A stretch of 64,000 nucleotides of DNA from Flavobacterium sp. CS20 (GTDB lineage: Bacteria > Bacteroidota > Bacteroidia > Flavobacteriales > Flavobacteriaceae), in assembly GCF_018080005.1 (NCBI RefSeq), contig NZ_CP073015.1, forward strand, positions 1,426,001 through 1,490,000, written 5' to 3'. The translations under genes were made by a program, and so were the position numbers. Shown here one piece after another: positions 36,666 to 45,104 of this stretch. The notes beneath the pieces are model-generated. The model searched no databases. It saw only the letters and a list, made by a program, of their open reading frames with translations, and was not told the origin of the DNA. Within the stretch, counting starts at the first letter, position 1. Each line of letters opens with the position of its first letter.

Positions 36666-37925
36666 ATGATAGAATACAAAGTTTCAAAATTTCCACACTT
36701 CTGTGTAATTGGGCTCAGCTATGAAAAGGCAGATGCAAAAACCAGAGGATTATTTAGTCTGAACCAAAGTCAAAAATCGGCTTTACTTCAGGAGGCTAAA
36801 TCTCAAGGCTTAGACAGTATAATGGTGGTATCGACTTGTAACCGAACAGAAATATATGGCTTTGCAGAAAATTTAGAAACTTTTATCAATTTACTTTGCA
36901 AATATTCAAATGGAGATAAACCTACATTTCAAAAAGTCGGTTACACATATACTAATGACAAGGCTATAAACCATCTTTATAAAGTTGTCGCAGGTTTAGA
37001 TAGTCAAATTTTAGGGGATTTTGAAATTATCAGTCAAATCAAATCTTCATTCAATCTTTCAAAAAAGAAACAAATCAGCAATGCTTTTTTAGAACGATTG
37101 GTCAACTCACTCGTTCAAACCAGTCGAAAAATAAAAAATCAAACCCAAATTTCTTCTGGCATCACATCTGTTTCTTTTGCTTCCGTGCAATACATTTTAG
37201 ATACTGTTGATCACATTTCTTCTAAAAACATATTGCTTTTCGGAACTGGCAAAATTGGTAGAAACACCTGCGAAAACTTGGTTAAACATACCCAAAACAA
37301 AAACATTACTCTGGTTAACCGAACCAAAAATAAAGCAGAAAAAATCGCAGGAAAATTCAACATCAACGTTAAAGATTTCTCTGAACTTCAAGCTGAAATC
37401 AGACAAACCGATGTGCTTATTGTTGCTACAGGTGCACAACAACCTACCATCACTAAGGAATTGATTTATCCTAAAAAAGAATTGCTTATTTTAGATTTGT
37501 CTATTCCAAAAAACGTTGCCGATGATGTTGCTGATTTACACAATGTTAGTCTTTTGCATTTAGATTATCTCTCACGAATGACCGACGAAACTTTAGAGCG
37601 AAGAAAACAATGCATCCCAAAGGCTAAAGCTATTATTGAAGAGCAGAAAAAAGATTTTTACGAGTGGTTGCACACCAGAAAATTTGCACCAACCCTTCAA
37701 GCTATCAAATCTAAATTACAAACCTTAGCCGAAAACGAAATCGACTATCAATCTAAAAAAATTGAAGGTTTTGACACCAAACAAGCCGAAATCTTGCAAG
37801 AACGTATGATTCATAAAATTACGCGACAATTTGCCAGCCATCTCCGCTATGCTAACGGCACTACCGAAGAAGGTATCTCTTGGTTAGAAAAAATGTTTGA
37901 TTTAGAAAAAGAATCTGCTGACTAA
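36666..37925 (+). CDS. hemA: Glutamyl-tRNA reductase
   Basis: It reduces Glu-tRNA to glutamate-1-semialdehyde, the entry to heme synthesis in the C5 pathway. The 419-residue protein has the catalytic Cys in SIMVVSTCNRTEIYGFAENL, the NADPH domain with LLFGTGKIGRNTCENL and a C-terminal dimerisation helix region (ITRQFASHLRYANGTTEEG). It appears alone; no hemC or hemD follows here. Confidence 0.95.
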   Translation: MIEYKVSKFPHFCVIGLSYEKADAKTRGLFSLNQSQKSALLQEAKSQGLDSIMVVSTCNRTEIYGFAENLETFINLLCKYSNGDKPTFQKVGYTYTNDKAINHLYKVVAGLDSQILGDFEIISQIKSSFNLSKKKQISNAFLERLVNSLVQTSRKIKNQTQISSGITSVSFASVQYILDTVDHISSKNILLFGTGKIGRNTCENLVKHTQNKNITLVNRTKNKAEKIAGKFNINVKDFSELQAEIRQTDVLIVATGAQQPTITKELIYPKKELLILDLSIPKNVADDVADLHNVSLLHLDYLSRMTDETLERRKQCIPKAKAIIEEQKKDFYEWLHTRKFAPTLQAIKSKLQTLAENEIDYQSKKIEGFDTKQAEILQERMIHKITRQFASHLRYANGTTEEGISWLEKMFDLEKESAD

Positions 37926-37943
37926 TACTTCAAAACCACTACT

Positions 37944-38381
37944 CTATTTCAAATACAAAGCTTTCTGCTTATAGTCAATTACAGCTTTGCCAAGTTTTAA
38001 AATATCAGCTCCAATAATGCCATCAACTTCAGTTGCTTTATGATTGAGAAGTGCTTCATTGACGTGACTCAAATCAAAAACCACAATATCGGCATCTGGT
38101 TCCTGCCATTCGCCAAGGCGTAATTCATTATTTTCAGACACTTTGGTCAACATGTTGATCGCTCCTGCTCCAGTCGCTTTGACTTCGCTTTCCCGTGCAA
38201 AAAGCTTAAAATGTTTAATCCGACTAAAATCTACACAAGAGCTTGACGCTCCAGTATCTAAGATAAATCGACCTTCAACACCATTTATAAAAGCTTTCAC
38301 TTCAAAATGATCCGTTTCTGTATATCGTAACTTCACACGTCGAAACCCCTTTTTCAGCATAAATTCTCGTAATGATGCCAT
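37944..38381 (-). CDS. Retropepsin-like aspartyl protease
   Basis: A 145-residue single-domain aspartic protease of the retroviral type, which would act as a dimer. The active-site motif is GRFILDTGASSSCVDFSRI and the second hydrophobic-Gly motif is VDGIIGADILKLGKAVIDYK. The physiological target is unknown. The ATG at 38381 is preferred to a TTG 15 nt upstream, because that TTG is part of a -7 promoter box. It is convergent with hemA. Confidence 0.8.
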   Translation of the reverse strand: MASLREFMLKKGFRRVKLRYTETDHFEVKAFINGVEGRFILDTGASSSCVDFSRIKHFKLFARESEVKATGAGAINMLTKVSENNELRLGEWQEPDADIVVFDLSHVNEALLNHKATEVDGIIGADILKLGKAVIDYKQKALYLK

Positions 38382-38393
38382 TTGTTTTTTGTG

Positions 38394-38401
38394 CAAATAT
38401 A
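38394..38401 (-). promoter_or_regulatory. -7 box for the aspartyl protease
   Basis: TATATTTG on the minus strand, 12 nt before the ATG at 38381. Confidence 0.4.
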
Positions 38402-38559
38402 CGTTACAATAAAAATATAAAACCTTAGACTATTGTTTAAATCTCTCTAATTTGGGCGTTCCAATTCCTCTACTGACGCTGTCGGTCAGTATGCGGGATT
38501 TCCACTGCAATCCCTAACGCAAAAACACACGTGAGCTGATTGTGGTTGACCATTAATAT

Positions 38560-38576
38560 AACGCCCCTACGGGGTT
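38560..38576 (-). repeat. End hairpin of an IS200-like remnant
   Basis: AACGCCCC-TAC-GGGGTT forms a G+C-rich hairpin just downstream of the transposase remnant. Such subterminal hairpins are recognised by Y1 HUH transposases, so this is probably one end of the old element. Confidence 0.5.
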
Positions 38577-38605
38577 AGTTTTTTAGTTTTCTGTCAAATA
38601 ACATA

Positions 38606-38821
38606 TTACTCTTCATAATCTACCTCATTTGTTTTTAAAAACTCTATATACTCTTCCTTAAAGCTCTTTTTTTTGATGATGTTTCTCTTGATTTTTGATA
38701 TAATTCCTATGATGTATTTATATGATTCATCTTTCCATTCTTTGTGTATGAGATTTTGTCTGTATTTCACCGTAAACACCACGTGAAAATATAATTGTGA
38801 ATAGGTGTTAGCTATAAACAT
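38606..38821 (-). pseudogene. IS200-like Y1 transposase with internal deletion
   Basis: The 71-codon frame starts IANTYSQLYFHVVFTVKYRQ and NLIHKEWKDESYKYI, the typical start of Bacteroidota IS200/REP-associated Y1 transposases, and ends SFKEEYIEFLKTNEVDYEE, their typical C-terminus. The middle, with the HUH metal-binding motif and catalytic Tyr, is missing, so the frame was joined by an in-frame deletion of roughly 80 residues by comparison with remembered family members. It cannot be active. A start at 38854 would only add unmatched residues. Confidence 0.75.
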
Positions 38822-38877
38822 TAATTTAAATATGTCAATCCTAAAGGAGCTCAACTGTTATTTCGATTTATTCTGTA

Positions 38878-39660
38878 TTATTGGCCTGGAAAATTAGGCT
38901 TGCGTTTATTTAAAAAAGCTTGTGTGCCTTCTTTAAAATCTTCAGTGCCAAAAGCTTCACCAAAGGCTTTTATTTCTGCCGCATAACCGTCTTGATTATA
39001 AGAAAAACCAGCATTTACAGCCTGAATAGCGACTTTGATAGCTACCATAGAATTTTTACAGATTTTACTTGCTAATTTTTGAGTTTCTTCTAATAAATCT
39101 TCGGGTTCAAACACGTGATTGACTAACCCAAGACGATAGGCTTCATCAGCATTTATCATCCCAGCCGTCATAATCATTTCCATAGCTTTGCCTTTGCCGA
39201 CGAGTTGTGGCAAACGCTGTGTGCCACCGTAACCTGGAATAACACCAAGCGATGTTTCTGGCAAGCCCATTTTAGCATTAGTCGAAGCCGTTCTGAAATG
39301 AGAGGCCATCGCTAATTCTAATCCACCACCTAAGGCAAATCCATTGACTGCGACTATAATTGGTTTAGAAAAATTTTCTATAAAATTAAATAACGTGTCT
39401 TGTCCATTAGCCGCTAATTCTTGACCTTCTTCAACCGAATAATCAGCAAATTCAGCGATATCAGCACCAGCCACAAAAGCTTTTTCTCCAGTTCCGGTGA
39501 GTATCACTACGGCAATTTCATCATCATCTTTAATTTCAGTCAAAGCTTCGTGGAGCTCTTGTATAGTTTCACGGTTTAATGCATTGAGTTTTTTTGGTCG
39601 GTTAATCCTTAAAATTGCTATTTTATCTTCGTGATTCAATGTGATGTTTTGGTAACTCAT
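38878..39660 (-). CDS. Enoyl-CoA hydratase/isomerase (crotonase) family protein
   Basis: A 260-residue crotonase that likely hydrates enoyl-CoA in fatty acid or amino acid breakdown. The CoA/oxyanion motif is GEKAFVAGADIAEFA, and both catalytic acids are plausible in VNGFALGGGLELAMASHFR and GLPETSLGVIPGYGGTQRLP. It starts 2 bp after the histidine kinase stop, at the end of the operon that begins with the CoA transferase genes, which suits a CoA-ester degradation theme. Confidence 0.9.
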   Translation of the reverse strand: MSYQNITLNHEDKIAILRINRPKKLNALNRETIQELHEALTEIKDDDEIAVVILTGTGEKAFVAGADIAEFADYSVEEGQELAANGQDTLFNFIENFSKPIIVAVNGFALGGGLELAMASHFRTASTNAKMGLPETSLGVIPGYGGTQRLPQLVGKGKAMEMIMTAGMINADEAYRLGLVNHVFEPEDLLEETQKLASKICKNSMVAIKVAIQAVNAGFSYNQDGYAAEIKAFGEAFGTEDFKEGTQAFLNKRKPNFPGQ

Positions 39661-39662
39661 AT

Positions 39663-41116
39663 CTATTTAGTTTTAGGTAATGTAATTATAAATGTTGTAA
39701 AGGTATTTAATTTAGATTCAACTTCTATCTTACCCTTATGGGTATTGATGATTTTTTTCACCATACTTAAGCCTAAGCCCATTCCAGCGTTTTTGGTTGT
39801 AAACTGTGGTTCAAAAATACGATTGATAATGTCTTGTGAAATACCTACGCCATTATCACTCACTTTGATAATGGCATTGTTTGTTGTTTCTTTGACTTCT
39901 ATTTTAATTTCTGCATCATAAATATCTTCTGTAGCTTGCATCGCATTTTTTATCAAATTAGTCATAATCCTAATGAGCTGTGTTTTATCGATTTGAACAA
40001 AAATGGGGTTTGAAGATGGATTAAAACTGATGTTTTCACCTTTAAAAATATCTAAAGACAATTTTAAAACTTCATTGATTTCGATGATTTGATTTTCATT
40101 GGCTGGCATTTTAGCAAAATCTGAAAAGGCTGTTGCAATAGTGCTTAAAGTATCAATTTGATGAATCATAGTATTGGCAAACTCATCAACTTCAGCTTTT
40201 GAAATGTTCTTGTTTCTAAACTGATGTTGAAAACTTTGCACGGACAAACGCATAGGTGTGAGCGGATTTTTGATTTCGTGTGCCACTTGTCTGGCCATGA
40301 GTTGCCAAGCTTCTTCGCGTTCTGTTTGAGCCAGTTTTTGTGCACTCACTTCCAATTCATCTATCATTTCATTGTATGCCGTGATTAAAGGTCTAAGCTC
40401 GCTACCTGCTTTTTTTAAACTTATTTTAGGATTAGGTTTATCAAAACTTGTGGATTTTATTTTTTGACTGATTTGCCTTAAAGACTTAATGATATATTTA
40501 GACAAAAACAAAGCCAGCAAAACGGTCGCTATTAAAATTATGAAATTTACGGTGTATAATAAGTTTAAAAATTCTCCAAGCTCTCGTTGTAAAAACTCAT
40601 CATCTTCAACATAAGCTAAATTTAAAATTCCAATGGGTTTAAAATAATTATCCAACAAATACGAATAAGACGATTTGTAGTTTTGATTGTTTTCTGTAAA
40701 ATTTTTGACATATTTTTTGCTTGAAGAATTGGCTAAGCTGTCAAGGATTTCATCTTTTATTTTTGTTTCAGTGCTGTCTTTATAAAAACTGGCTTTAGAC
40801 GATTTGAGAAGGTTGCCTTTTAAATCATAAATGTTAACTGTGGTTTGATGAATATCTTGAATTTCATAAATTTTGTCTTTAAAAATTAAAGGGAGTTTAT
40901 CCGTTTTGACAGGATATGTAGTGGTTCGTTTTATGTATTCTATATGAGAACGAATGGCATTTTCTTTTCGCTCAAGTTTATCTTGATGTAGTTTTTCGGC
41001 TTCATTTTTATAGTGATATGACGTTACAATTACAAGTAAGCTCGCACCAAAATCACCAGAGCAATCATAGACAAAAATATCCGAAGTTGAAGTGAATGCC
41101 GAAGTGAAAATTTCAT
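39663..41116 (-). pseudogene. HAMP-type sensor histidine kinase, frameshifted near the N-terminus
   Basis: The full gene begins at an ATG at 41116 (MKFSLRHSLQLRIFLSMIAL), but frame one stops after LVILVRAYL. The next frame continues as ASLLVIVTSYHYKNEAEKLH through a sensor domain (INIYDLKGNLLKSSKASFYK equivalent at about 40770-40850) and the kinase. One base seems missing at the CC pair 41047-41048. Downstream parts are complete: second membrane segment NFIILIATVLLALFLSKYII, HAMP, H-box VAHEIKNPLTPMRLSVQ, N-box MTNLIKNAMQAT, and G-boxes SDNGVGI and GMGLGLSMVK. The repaired length is about 484 residues. The cognate regulator is not in the window. Confidence 0.8.
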
Positions 41117-41123
41117 GTTGAGT

Positions 41124-41668
41124 TTAATCTTTGCCCTTTTTAAGGCGATAGTTTTTATAGGCTTTGATGCCAATCATCAACAGTAAGCCAAGGGCGATTA
41201 ACCCAAATATACCAAAAACCCAGCCAATACTTGTTTTGAGCACAGCCAAAAATACTACGGCAAACAAAACCACAGTGGCAACTTCATTCCAAATACGCAT
41301 TTTTGAAGATGACCAGGTTAGTTTGTTTTGTTTCATTTGTATATATAACTGATGGTTTTTTAAATGATAAAGCCATAAAATAATGATAAAAAGCAGTTTG
41401 ATGTGCATCCAACCCAAAGCTAAAAGTGACGGGTTTAAAACCAATAACCAAACGCCAAAAATCAGTGTAATAACTGCTGATGGTATGTGATCATGTACCA
41501 CAGACGTTTAGCCATAGATTGTAATTGAGAGCTCAAAATATCTCGCTCTACTTTTGGTTTGTTTTGAGCTTCGATATAGTAAATAAATAACCGCGGAATG
41601 TAAAACAAGCCAGCAAACCATGTTACTACAAATATGATATGCAAAGCTTTTATATAAAGATAGGTCAT
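41124..41668 (-). pseudogene. HemJ/CopD-like membrane protein, frameshifted
   Basis: Frame one gives LYIKALHIIFVVTWFAGLFY and IPRLFIYYIEAQNK, then fails after KRLWYMITY. The next frame continues SAVITLIFGVWLLVLNPSLL, GWMHIKLLFIIILWLYHLKN and two more membrane helices. Restoring one C at the GG pair 41482-41483 makes KRLWYMITYPSAVITLIFG, giving a normal protein of about 181 residues. HemJ oxidises protoporphyrinogen IX in bacteria lacking HemG and HemY, and the conserved His of the first helix is present. It lies 3 bp after scoB. Confidence 0.8.
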
Positions 41669-41671
41669 GGT

Positions 41672-42325
41672 TTATAGTTTCATTTCAGGAATATCACCTT
41701 CAATAATTAAATCTCCTTCGGTAGCTGATTTAATTTCCTCTACAGAGACGCCTGGTGCACGTTCCAATAACCTGAAGCTACCATCTACAATATCTAAAAC
41801 GGCAAGATTTGTTACAATTTTGGTCACACATTTCACACCTGTTATTGGTAATGAACAAGATTTTAGTAATTTAGATTTTCCTGCCTTGTTGGTATGCATC
41901 ATTGCTACAATAATGTTTTTAGCCGAACCGACTAAATCCATAGCTCCGCCCATGCCTTTGACCATTTTACCTGGAATTTTCCAATTAGCAATATCACCAT
42001 TTTGAGCCACTTCCATTGCACCAAGAATGGTTAAATCGACATGCTGTCCACGTATCATTCCAAAACTCATCGCCGAATCAAAAAAACAGGCTCCTGGTAG
42101 AGCTGTTATGGTTTGTTTACCTGCATTGATCAAATCAGCATCTTCTTGACCTGCGTGTGGAAAAGGTCCCATACCGAGAATACCGTTTTCACTTTGAAAT
42201 TCTACTTCTATATCGTCTCTTACAAAATTGGCGACTAAAGTCGGGATACCTATACCGAGATTGACGTAGTAACCATTTTGAACTTCCTGTGCGATGCGTT
42301 TTGCGATTCCGTTTTTATCTAACAT
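41672..42325 (-). CDS. 3-oxoacid CoA-transferase subunit B
   Basis: Beta subunit of a heterodimeric acetate/acetoacetate or succinyl-CoA:3-oxoacid CoA transferase, which moves CoA between carboxylic acids. The 217-residue protein carries the catalytic Glu in VEFQSENGILGMGPFP and the downstream MSFGMIRGQHVDLTILGAME and PGKMVKGMGGAMDLV motifs. Its partner subunit A is upstream but separated by a four-helix-bundle gene and is itself frameshifted. Confidence 0.9.
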   Translation of the reverse strand: MLDKNGIAKRIAQEVQNGYYVNLGIGIPTLVANFVRDDIEVEFQSENGILGMGPFPHAGQEDADLINAGKQTITALPGACFFDSAMSFGMIRGQHVDLTILGAMEVAQNGDIANWKIPGKMVKGMGGAMDLVGSAKNIIVAMMHTNKAGKSKLLKSCSLPITGVKCVTKIVTNLAVLDIVDGSFRLLERAPGVSVEEIKSATEGDLIIEGDIPEMKL

Positions 42326-42394
42326 AATTTTCTAATATAATAATTTAAAAATGTATCATTTAAACAATGGATAAACTTTAATAGTTCTGAATAG

Positions 42395-42748
42395 CTATTT
42401 ATTTTTGATTGAGTTTTTATTCGTACTAAGTATTTTATATATAATCAACCCCAACTCGTTTACTTTTTCAGTCAGGTTTAATTTGTCATTAGGATATGAT
42501 TTTGATTTGTTACAAAGTATAAGCCAATATTTGGTTTCTTCTAATTCATTTGTAGCAATTTTTATTTGATGCATAAAATCTATTTTACTTTCAGCATTTT
42601 GAGCTTCGCGAACACTAGTACCTATACTTGTGCCTACTTTCAATAATTGTTTAGATATAACATACTTCCTTTTTTCTTCAAGTATTTCGCAATATTCTAT
42701 GATTAATAAAGCAAATTCAATTGATTTTTCTTTAGCTGTATTTTTCAT
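42395..42748 (-). CDS. Four-helix-bundle (S23-type) protein
   Basis: A 117-residue protein of the family known from intervening sequences in 23S rRNA genes and from diversity-generating retroelement accessory proteins. Helical signatures are SIEFALLIIEYCEILEEKRK, LLKVGTSIGTSVREAQNAES and MHQIKIATNELEETKYWLIL. It interrupts the scoA-scoB pair, with about 70-bp gaps on each side, which suggests an insertion. The start at 42748 (MKNTAKEK) is chosen because homologues begin there. The function is unknown. Confidence 0.8.
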   Translation of the reverse strand: MKNTAKEKSIEFALLIIEYCEILEEKRKYVISKQLLKVGTSIGTSVREAQNAESKIDFMHQIKIATNELEETKYWLILCNKSKSYPNDKLNLTEKVNELGLIIYKILSTNKNSIKNK

Positions 42749-42821
42749 AGCATAGAGTTTAAAAATTATCAAGTTTTAGAATTGATATATTGTTACATTA
42801 AACAAATATTACATTGATTAA

Positions 42822-43513
42822 TTACCTCACCGTTCGTTGTTCAATCCGTTTTTCATAATTTTTCCCTTCAAAAATACGTTGCACAAAAATGCCTGGAATG
42901 TGGATAAAGTTGGGGTCGAGTTCGCCTGGTTTAACGAGTTCTTCAACTTCAACGACTGTGATTTTGGCGACTCCACACATATTGGCATTGAAATTTCTAG
43001 CTGTGCCTTTAAAAATTAAATTTCCAGCTTCATCGCCTTTCCAAGCTTTAATAAAAGCAAAATCTGCTTTAAAAGCTTTTTCGAGAATGTGAGGTTTGCC
43101 ATCAAAATCTCTTACTTCTTTACCTTCAGCAACTTCGGTGCCATAGCCTGCTGGCGTATAAAAAGCTGGAATACCGTGTTGTGCAAAGCACGGCAACGCT
43201 CTGCTAAAGTGCCTTGAGGAATGAGTTCGACATCTAAATCGCCATTGAGCATTTGGCGTTCAAATTCTGCATTTTCACCTACATAAGAGGAAATCATTTT
43301 TTTGATTTGCTTATTTTTTAATAATAAACCTAAACCAAAATCATCAACACCCGCATTATTAGAGATGCAAGTCACCCCTTTTACTTTTCGGTTGACGAGT
43401 TCTGAGATGCTATTTTCAGGAATACCACACAAACCAAAGCCACCGAGCATAAAGGTCATATCATCGGAAACACCTTCTAAAGCCTGTTTGACATTTTGAA
43501 CAACTTTATTAAT
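42822..43513 (-). pseudogene. 3-oxoacid CoA-transferase subunit A, frameshifted
   Basis: Frame one has [36 protein letters not shown] and [13 protein letters not shown], then fails. The next frame resumes at [20 protein letters not shown] and ends IEQRTVR. Repair of one base near 43185 gives a normal alpha subunit of about 230 residues. The break lies in a small palindrome, CCGTG...CACGG (43174-43193), which could favour either a real slip or a read error. An upstream frame start at 43546 adds residues not expected in the family. Confidence 0.85.
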
Positions 43514-43616
43514 CATAAGTTTAGTTTTTGGTTGACTAAAATACAAATTTTAAAAGTTGAAAGTTACTAATAGTTCTTCTTTTTTGAAATAAAGTAAACA
43601 AAAAAGTGATGTATTG

Positions 43617-43648
43617 TTTGGTAAATGTTTAAAGTCAATTTATATTTG
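43617..43648 (+). promoter_or_regulatory. Promoter of tRNA-Ser
   Basis: TTTG at 43617-43620, a 20-bp spacer and TATATTTG at 43641-43648 match the full Bacteroidota sigma-A consensus, about 33 nt before the mature tRNA. This is the best two-element promoter match seen in the window. Confidence 0.65.
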
Positions 43649-43681
43649 CACCCGCTTAAGAAAAAACGTTCTAAAAACATT

Positions 43682-43764
43682 GGAGAGGTGGCAGAGTGGT
43701 AATGCAGAGATTGCTAATCTGTCGACGGTCAAACGTCGCCAGGGTTCGAGTCCCTGTCTCTCCG
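43682..43764 (+). tRNA. tRNA-Ser(GCT)
   Basis: A complete class II cloverleaf. The acceptor GGAGAGG pairs with TCTCTCC, the anticodon loop is TTGCTAA, a long variable arm (CGACG...CGTCG) is present, and the T arm is CAGGGTTCGAGTCCCTG. The discriminator is G and CCA is not encoded. Confidence 0.95.
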
Positions 43765-43811
43765 CAAGGCATTTTAATTTGACTTAGCGATATCAATCAA
43801 ATAAAACCACT

Positions 43812-43940
43812 CGGGGTGTAGTCTTTCTTCCGAAGCTTCGGAATCAGGATAAACTCCGCTCGGTCATCGCGTCCCGCCCATGCGGGAAGGTCGCAAGAGT
43901 TCAGAACAACTCTTTAAAATGTTCAAAAAAAAACACCATT
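43812..43940 (+). repeat. tRNA-Pro-like tandem unit 1 (129 bp)
   Basis: The unit starts with the first ten bases of tRNA-Pro (CGGGGTGTAG) and later contains its CGGTCATCGCG and AGGTCGCA blocks in order. In place of the tRNA arms it has three other hairpins: TTCCGAAGCTTCGGAA (43828-43843), TCCCGC-CCAT-GCGGGA (43872-43887) and AAGAGTT-CAGAAC-AACTCTT (43895-43914). It ends with a poly-A stretch and ACACCATT. It has no anticodon loop and no matching 3' acceptor. Confidence 0.85.
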
Positions 43941-44069
43941 CGGGGTGTAGTCTTTCTTCCGAAGCTTCGGAATCAGGATAAACTCCGCTCGGTCATCGCG
44001 TCCCGCCCATGCGGGAAGGTCGCAAGAGTTCAGAACAACTCTTTAAAATGTTCAAAAAAAAACACCATT
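43941..44069 (+). repeat. tRNA-Pro-like tandem unit 2 (129 bp)
   Basis: By eye a second copy of the unit at 43812-43940 with the same length, directly followed by the real tRNA-Pro. A three-step ladder with period 129 results: unit, unit, tRNA. The 3' part of each unit (from AAGAGTTCAGAAC to ACACCATT) thus also forms the 5' leader of the functional tRNA. Confidence 0.85.
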
Positions 44070-44144
44070 CGGGGTGTAGCGTAGCCCGGTCATCGCGCCT
44101 GCTTTGGGAGCAGGAGGTCGCAGGTTCGAATCCTGCCACCCCGA
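44070..44144 (+). tRNA. tRNA-Pro(TGG)
   Basis: The acceptor CGGGGTG pairs with CACCCCG, the anticodon stem-loop is CCTGC-TTTGGGA-GCAGG with anticodon TGG, and the T arm is CAGGTTCGAATCCTG. The discriminator is A; CCA is not encoded. It is the third element of the 129-bp ladder. Confidence 0.95.
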
Positions 44145-44187
44145 CAGATAGGGTGTCAAAGGGAAATCTTTTGATACATAAACTAAT

Positions 44188-44222
44188 AAAAACCAGTAAA
44201 ATACATTTTTACTGGTTTTTTT
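44188..44222 (+). terminator. Terminator after tRNA-Pro
   Basis: An 11-bp stem AACCAGTAAAA/TTTTACTGGTT with a short loop is followed by a run of T. It lies 44 bp after the tRNA. Confidence 0.85.
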
Positions 44223-44389
44223 GTGCCCGTTTGGGAGCATATTCAGTACTGCAAGCACTTAAACAATGGGAATATAAAAAGGCATGCAGGCGATACATTA
44301 CAAAAGGTTGCTATGGTTTTAGGCAACCTATTGAATTTTAATGCATAATGTGAAATCCGGGTTATCAATTACATTTTTAAACGGTTTTC

Positions 44390-45049
44390 CTATTCAAGCT
44401 CATCAATTTGAACAGAGGTTATTTTAAAATCCTCTGGATTTATGGCACCGTTACGTTCATACGGACTTAACGCAATGACATGCTGGCCATTTGAAACAGA
44501 ACTAAACACATAATTGATAGTGCGATTAGAATTGCTAACGCTTGATACCTGATTGTCAATAGTAATCTTACCTGAACCTCTAACGTCTTTAAGCTCTATT
44601 TTAACTCTGTATTGTTTGCCTGCTCTTGCATTGAACACAATAAACCCGCTGTAGGTATAATATTGATTTCGTGAATAAGCATTGCTGGTTTGACCACTAA
44701 GTCTTGGGCCAACGGTAAAGGCTTCGGGCGAATAATTGCCGAAAAAACTAAAGCTCAATCCGTTATCGTATGGATTTTTTGGTGTTATATGGTATTTTTT
44801 CCTGCTCGGAAGCGTTAAAAGTGCTTTGTCAACCTTTAAAGGTGAGGTACTTTTTGATAAATCCACCTTGGATGATTGCAGTGTTTTCAGGTCGGCTTTC
44901 TTAAGCGTTGGTATGTTGTTTTTTATGCTGACCTTAGTTGAAATGTTCGATGGTTTTTCAACCTTAGTTTTCTTGGGTACAAACTGTGCTTGTCCCAAAA
45001 ACGGGCTTAGAAATAATGCCAATACTAGTATTTTACTCAGTGTTTTCAT
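44390..45049 (-). CDS. Secreted beta-rich protein, last gene of the secreted cluster
   Basis: I do not recognise a named family. The 219-residue protein has a signal peptide (MKTLSKILVLALFLSPFLGQ), a Lys/Ser-rich linker to about residue 85, and a C-terminal domain with FNARAGKQYRVKIELKDVRG. The same pattern, ITP...F.G.Y...GK.YRv.I.LK...ISP, appears in the protein at 49980-50660, so the two look paralogous. It is at the downstream end of a one-strand cluster, 55 bp after the preceding gene. Confidence 0.7.
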   Translation of the reverse strand: MKTLSKILVLALFLSPFLGQAQFVPKKTKVEKPSNISTKVSIKNNIPTLKKADLKTLQSSKVDLSKSTSPLKVDKALLTLPSRKKYHITPKNPYDNGLSFSFFGNYSPEAFTVGPRLSGQTSNAYSRNQYYTYSGFIVFNARAGKQYRVKIELKDVRGSGKITIDNQVSSVSNSNRTINYVFSSVSNGQHVIALSPYERNGAINPEDFKITSVQIDELE

Positions 45050-45104
45050 GATGTTATAGTTTTATGATTGAGAAGGAAAATTTTCCGTGTTTGCTTATAT
45101 ATAT

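Noticed and set aside
43812..44069. The two 129-bp units as functional tRNAs or a CRISPR array
   Set aside because: They lack an anticodon loop and a 3' acceptor strand, so are not tRNAs; there are only two long identical-looking units without variable spacers, so no CRISPR.
44009..44341. A 110-codon frame across the repeat unit and tRNA-Pro
   Set aside because: It runs through the tRNA and a terminator and its translation has no protein-like pattern; it is a by-product of stable RNA sequence.
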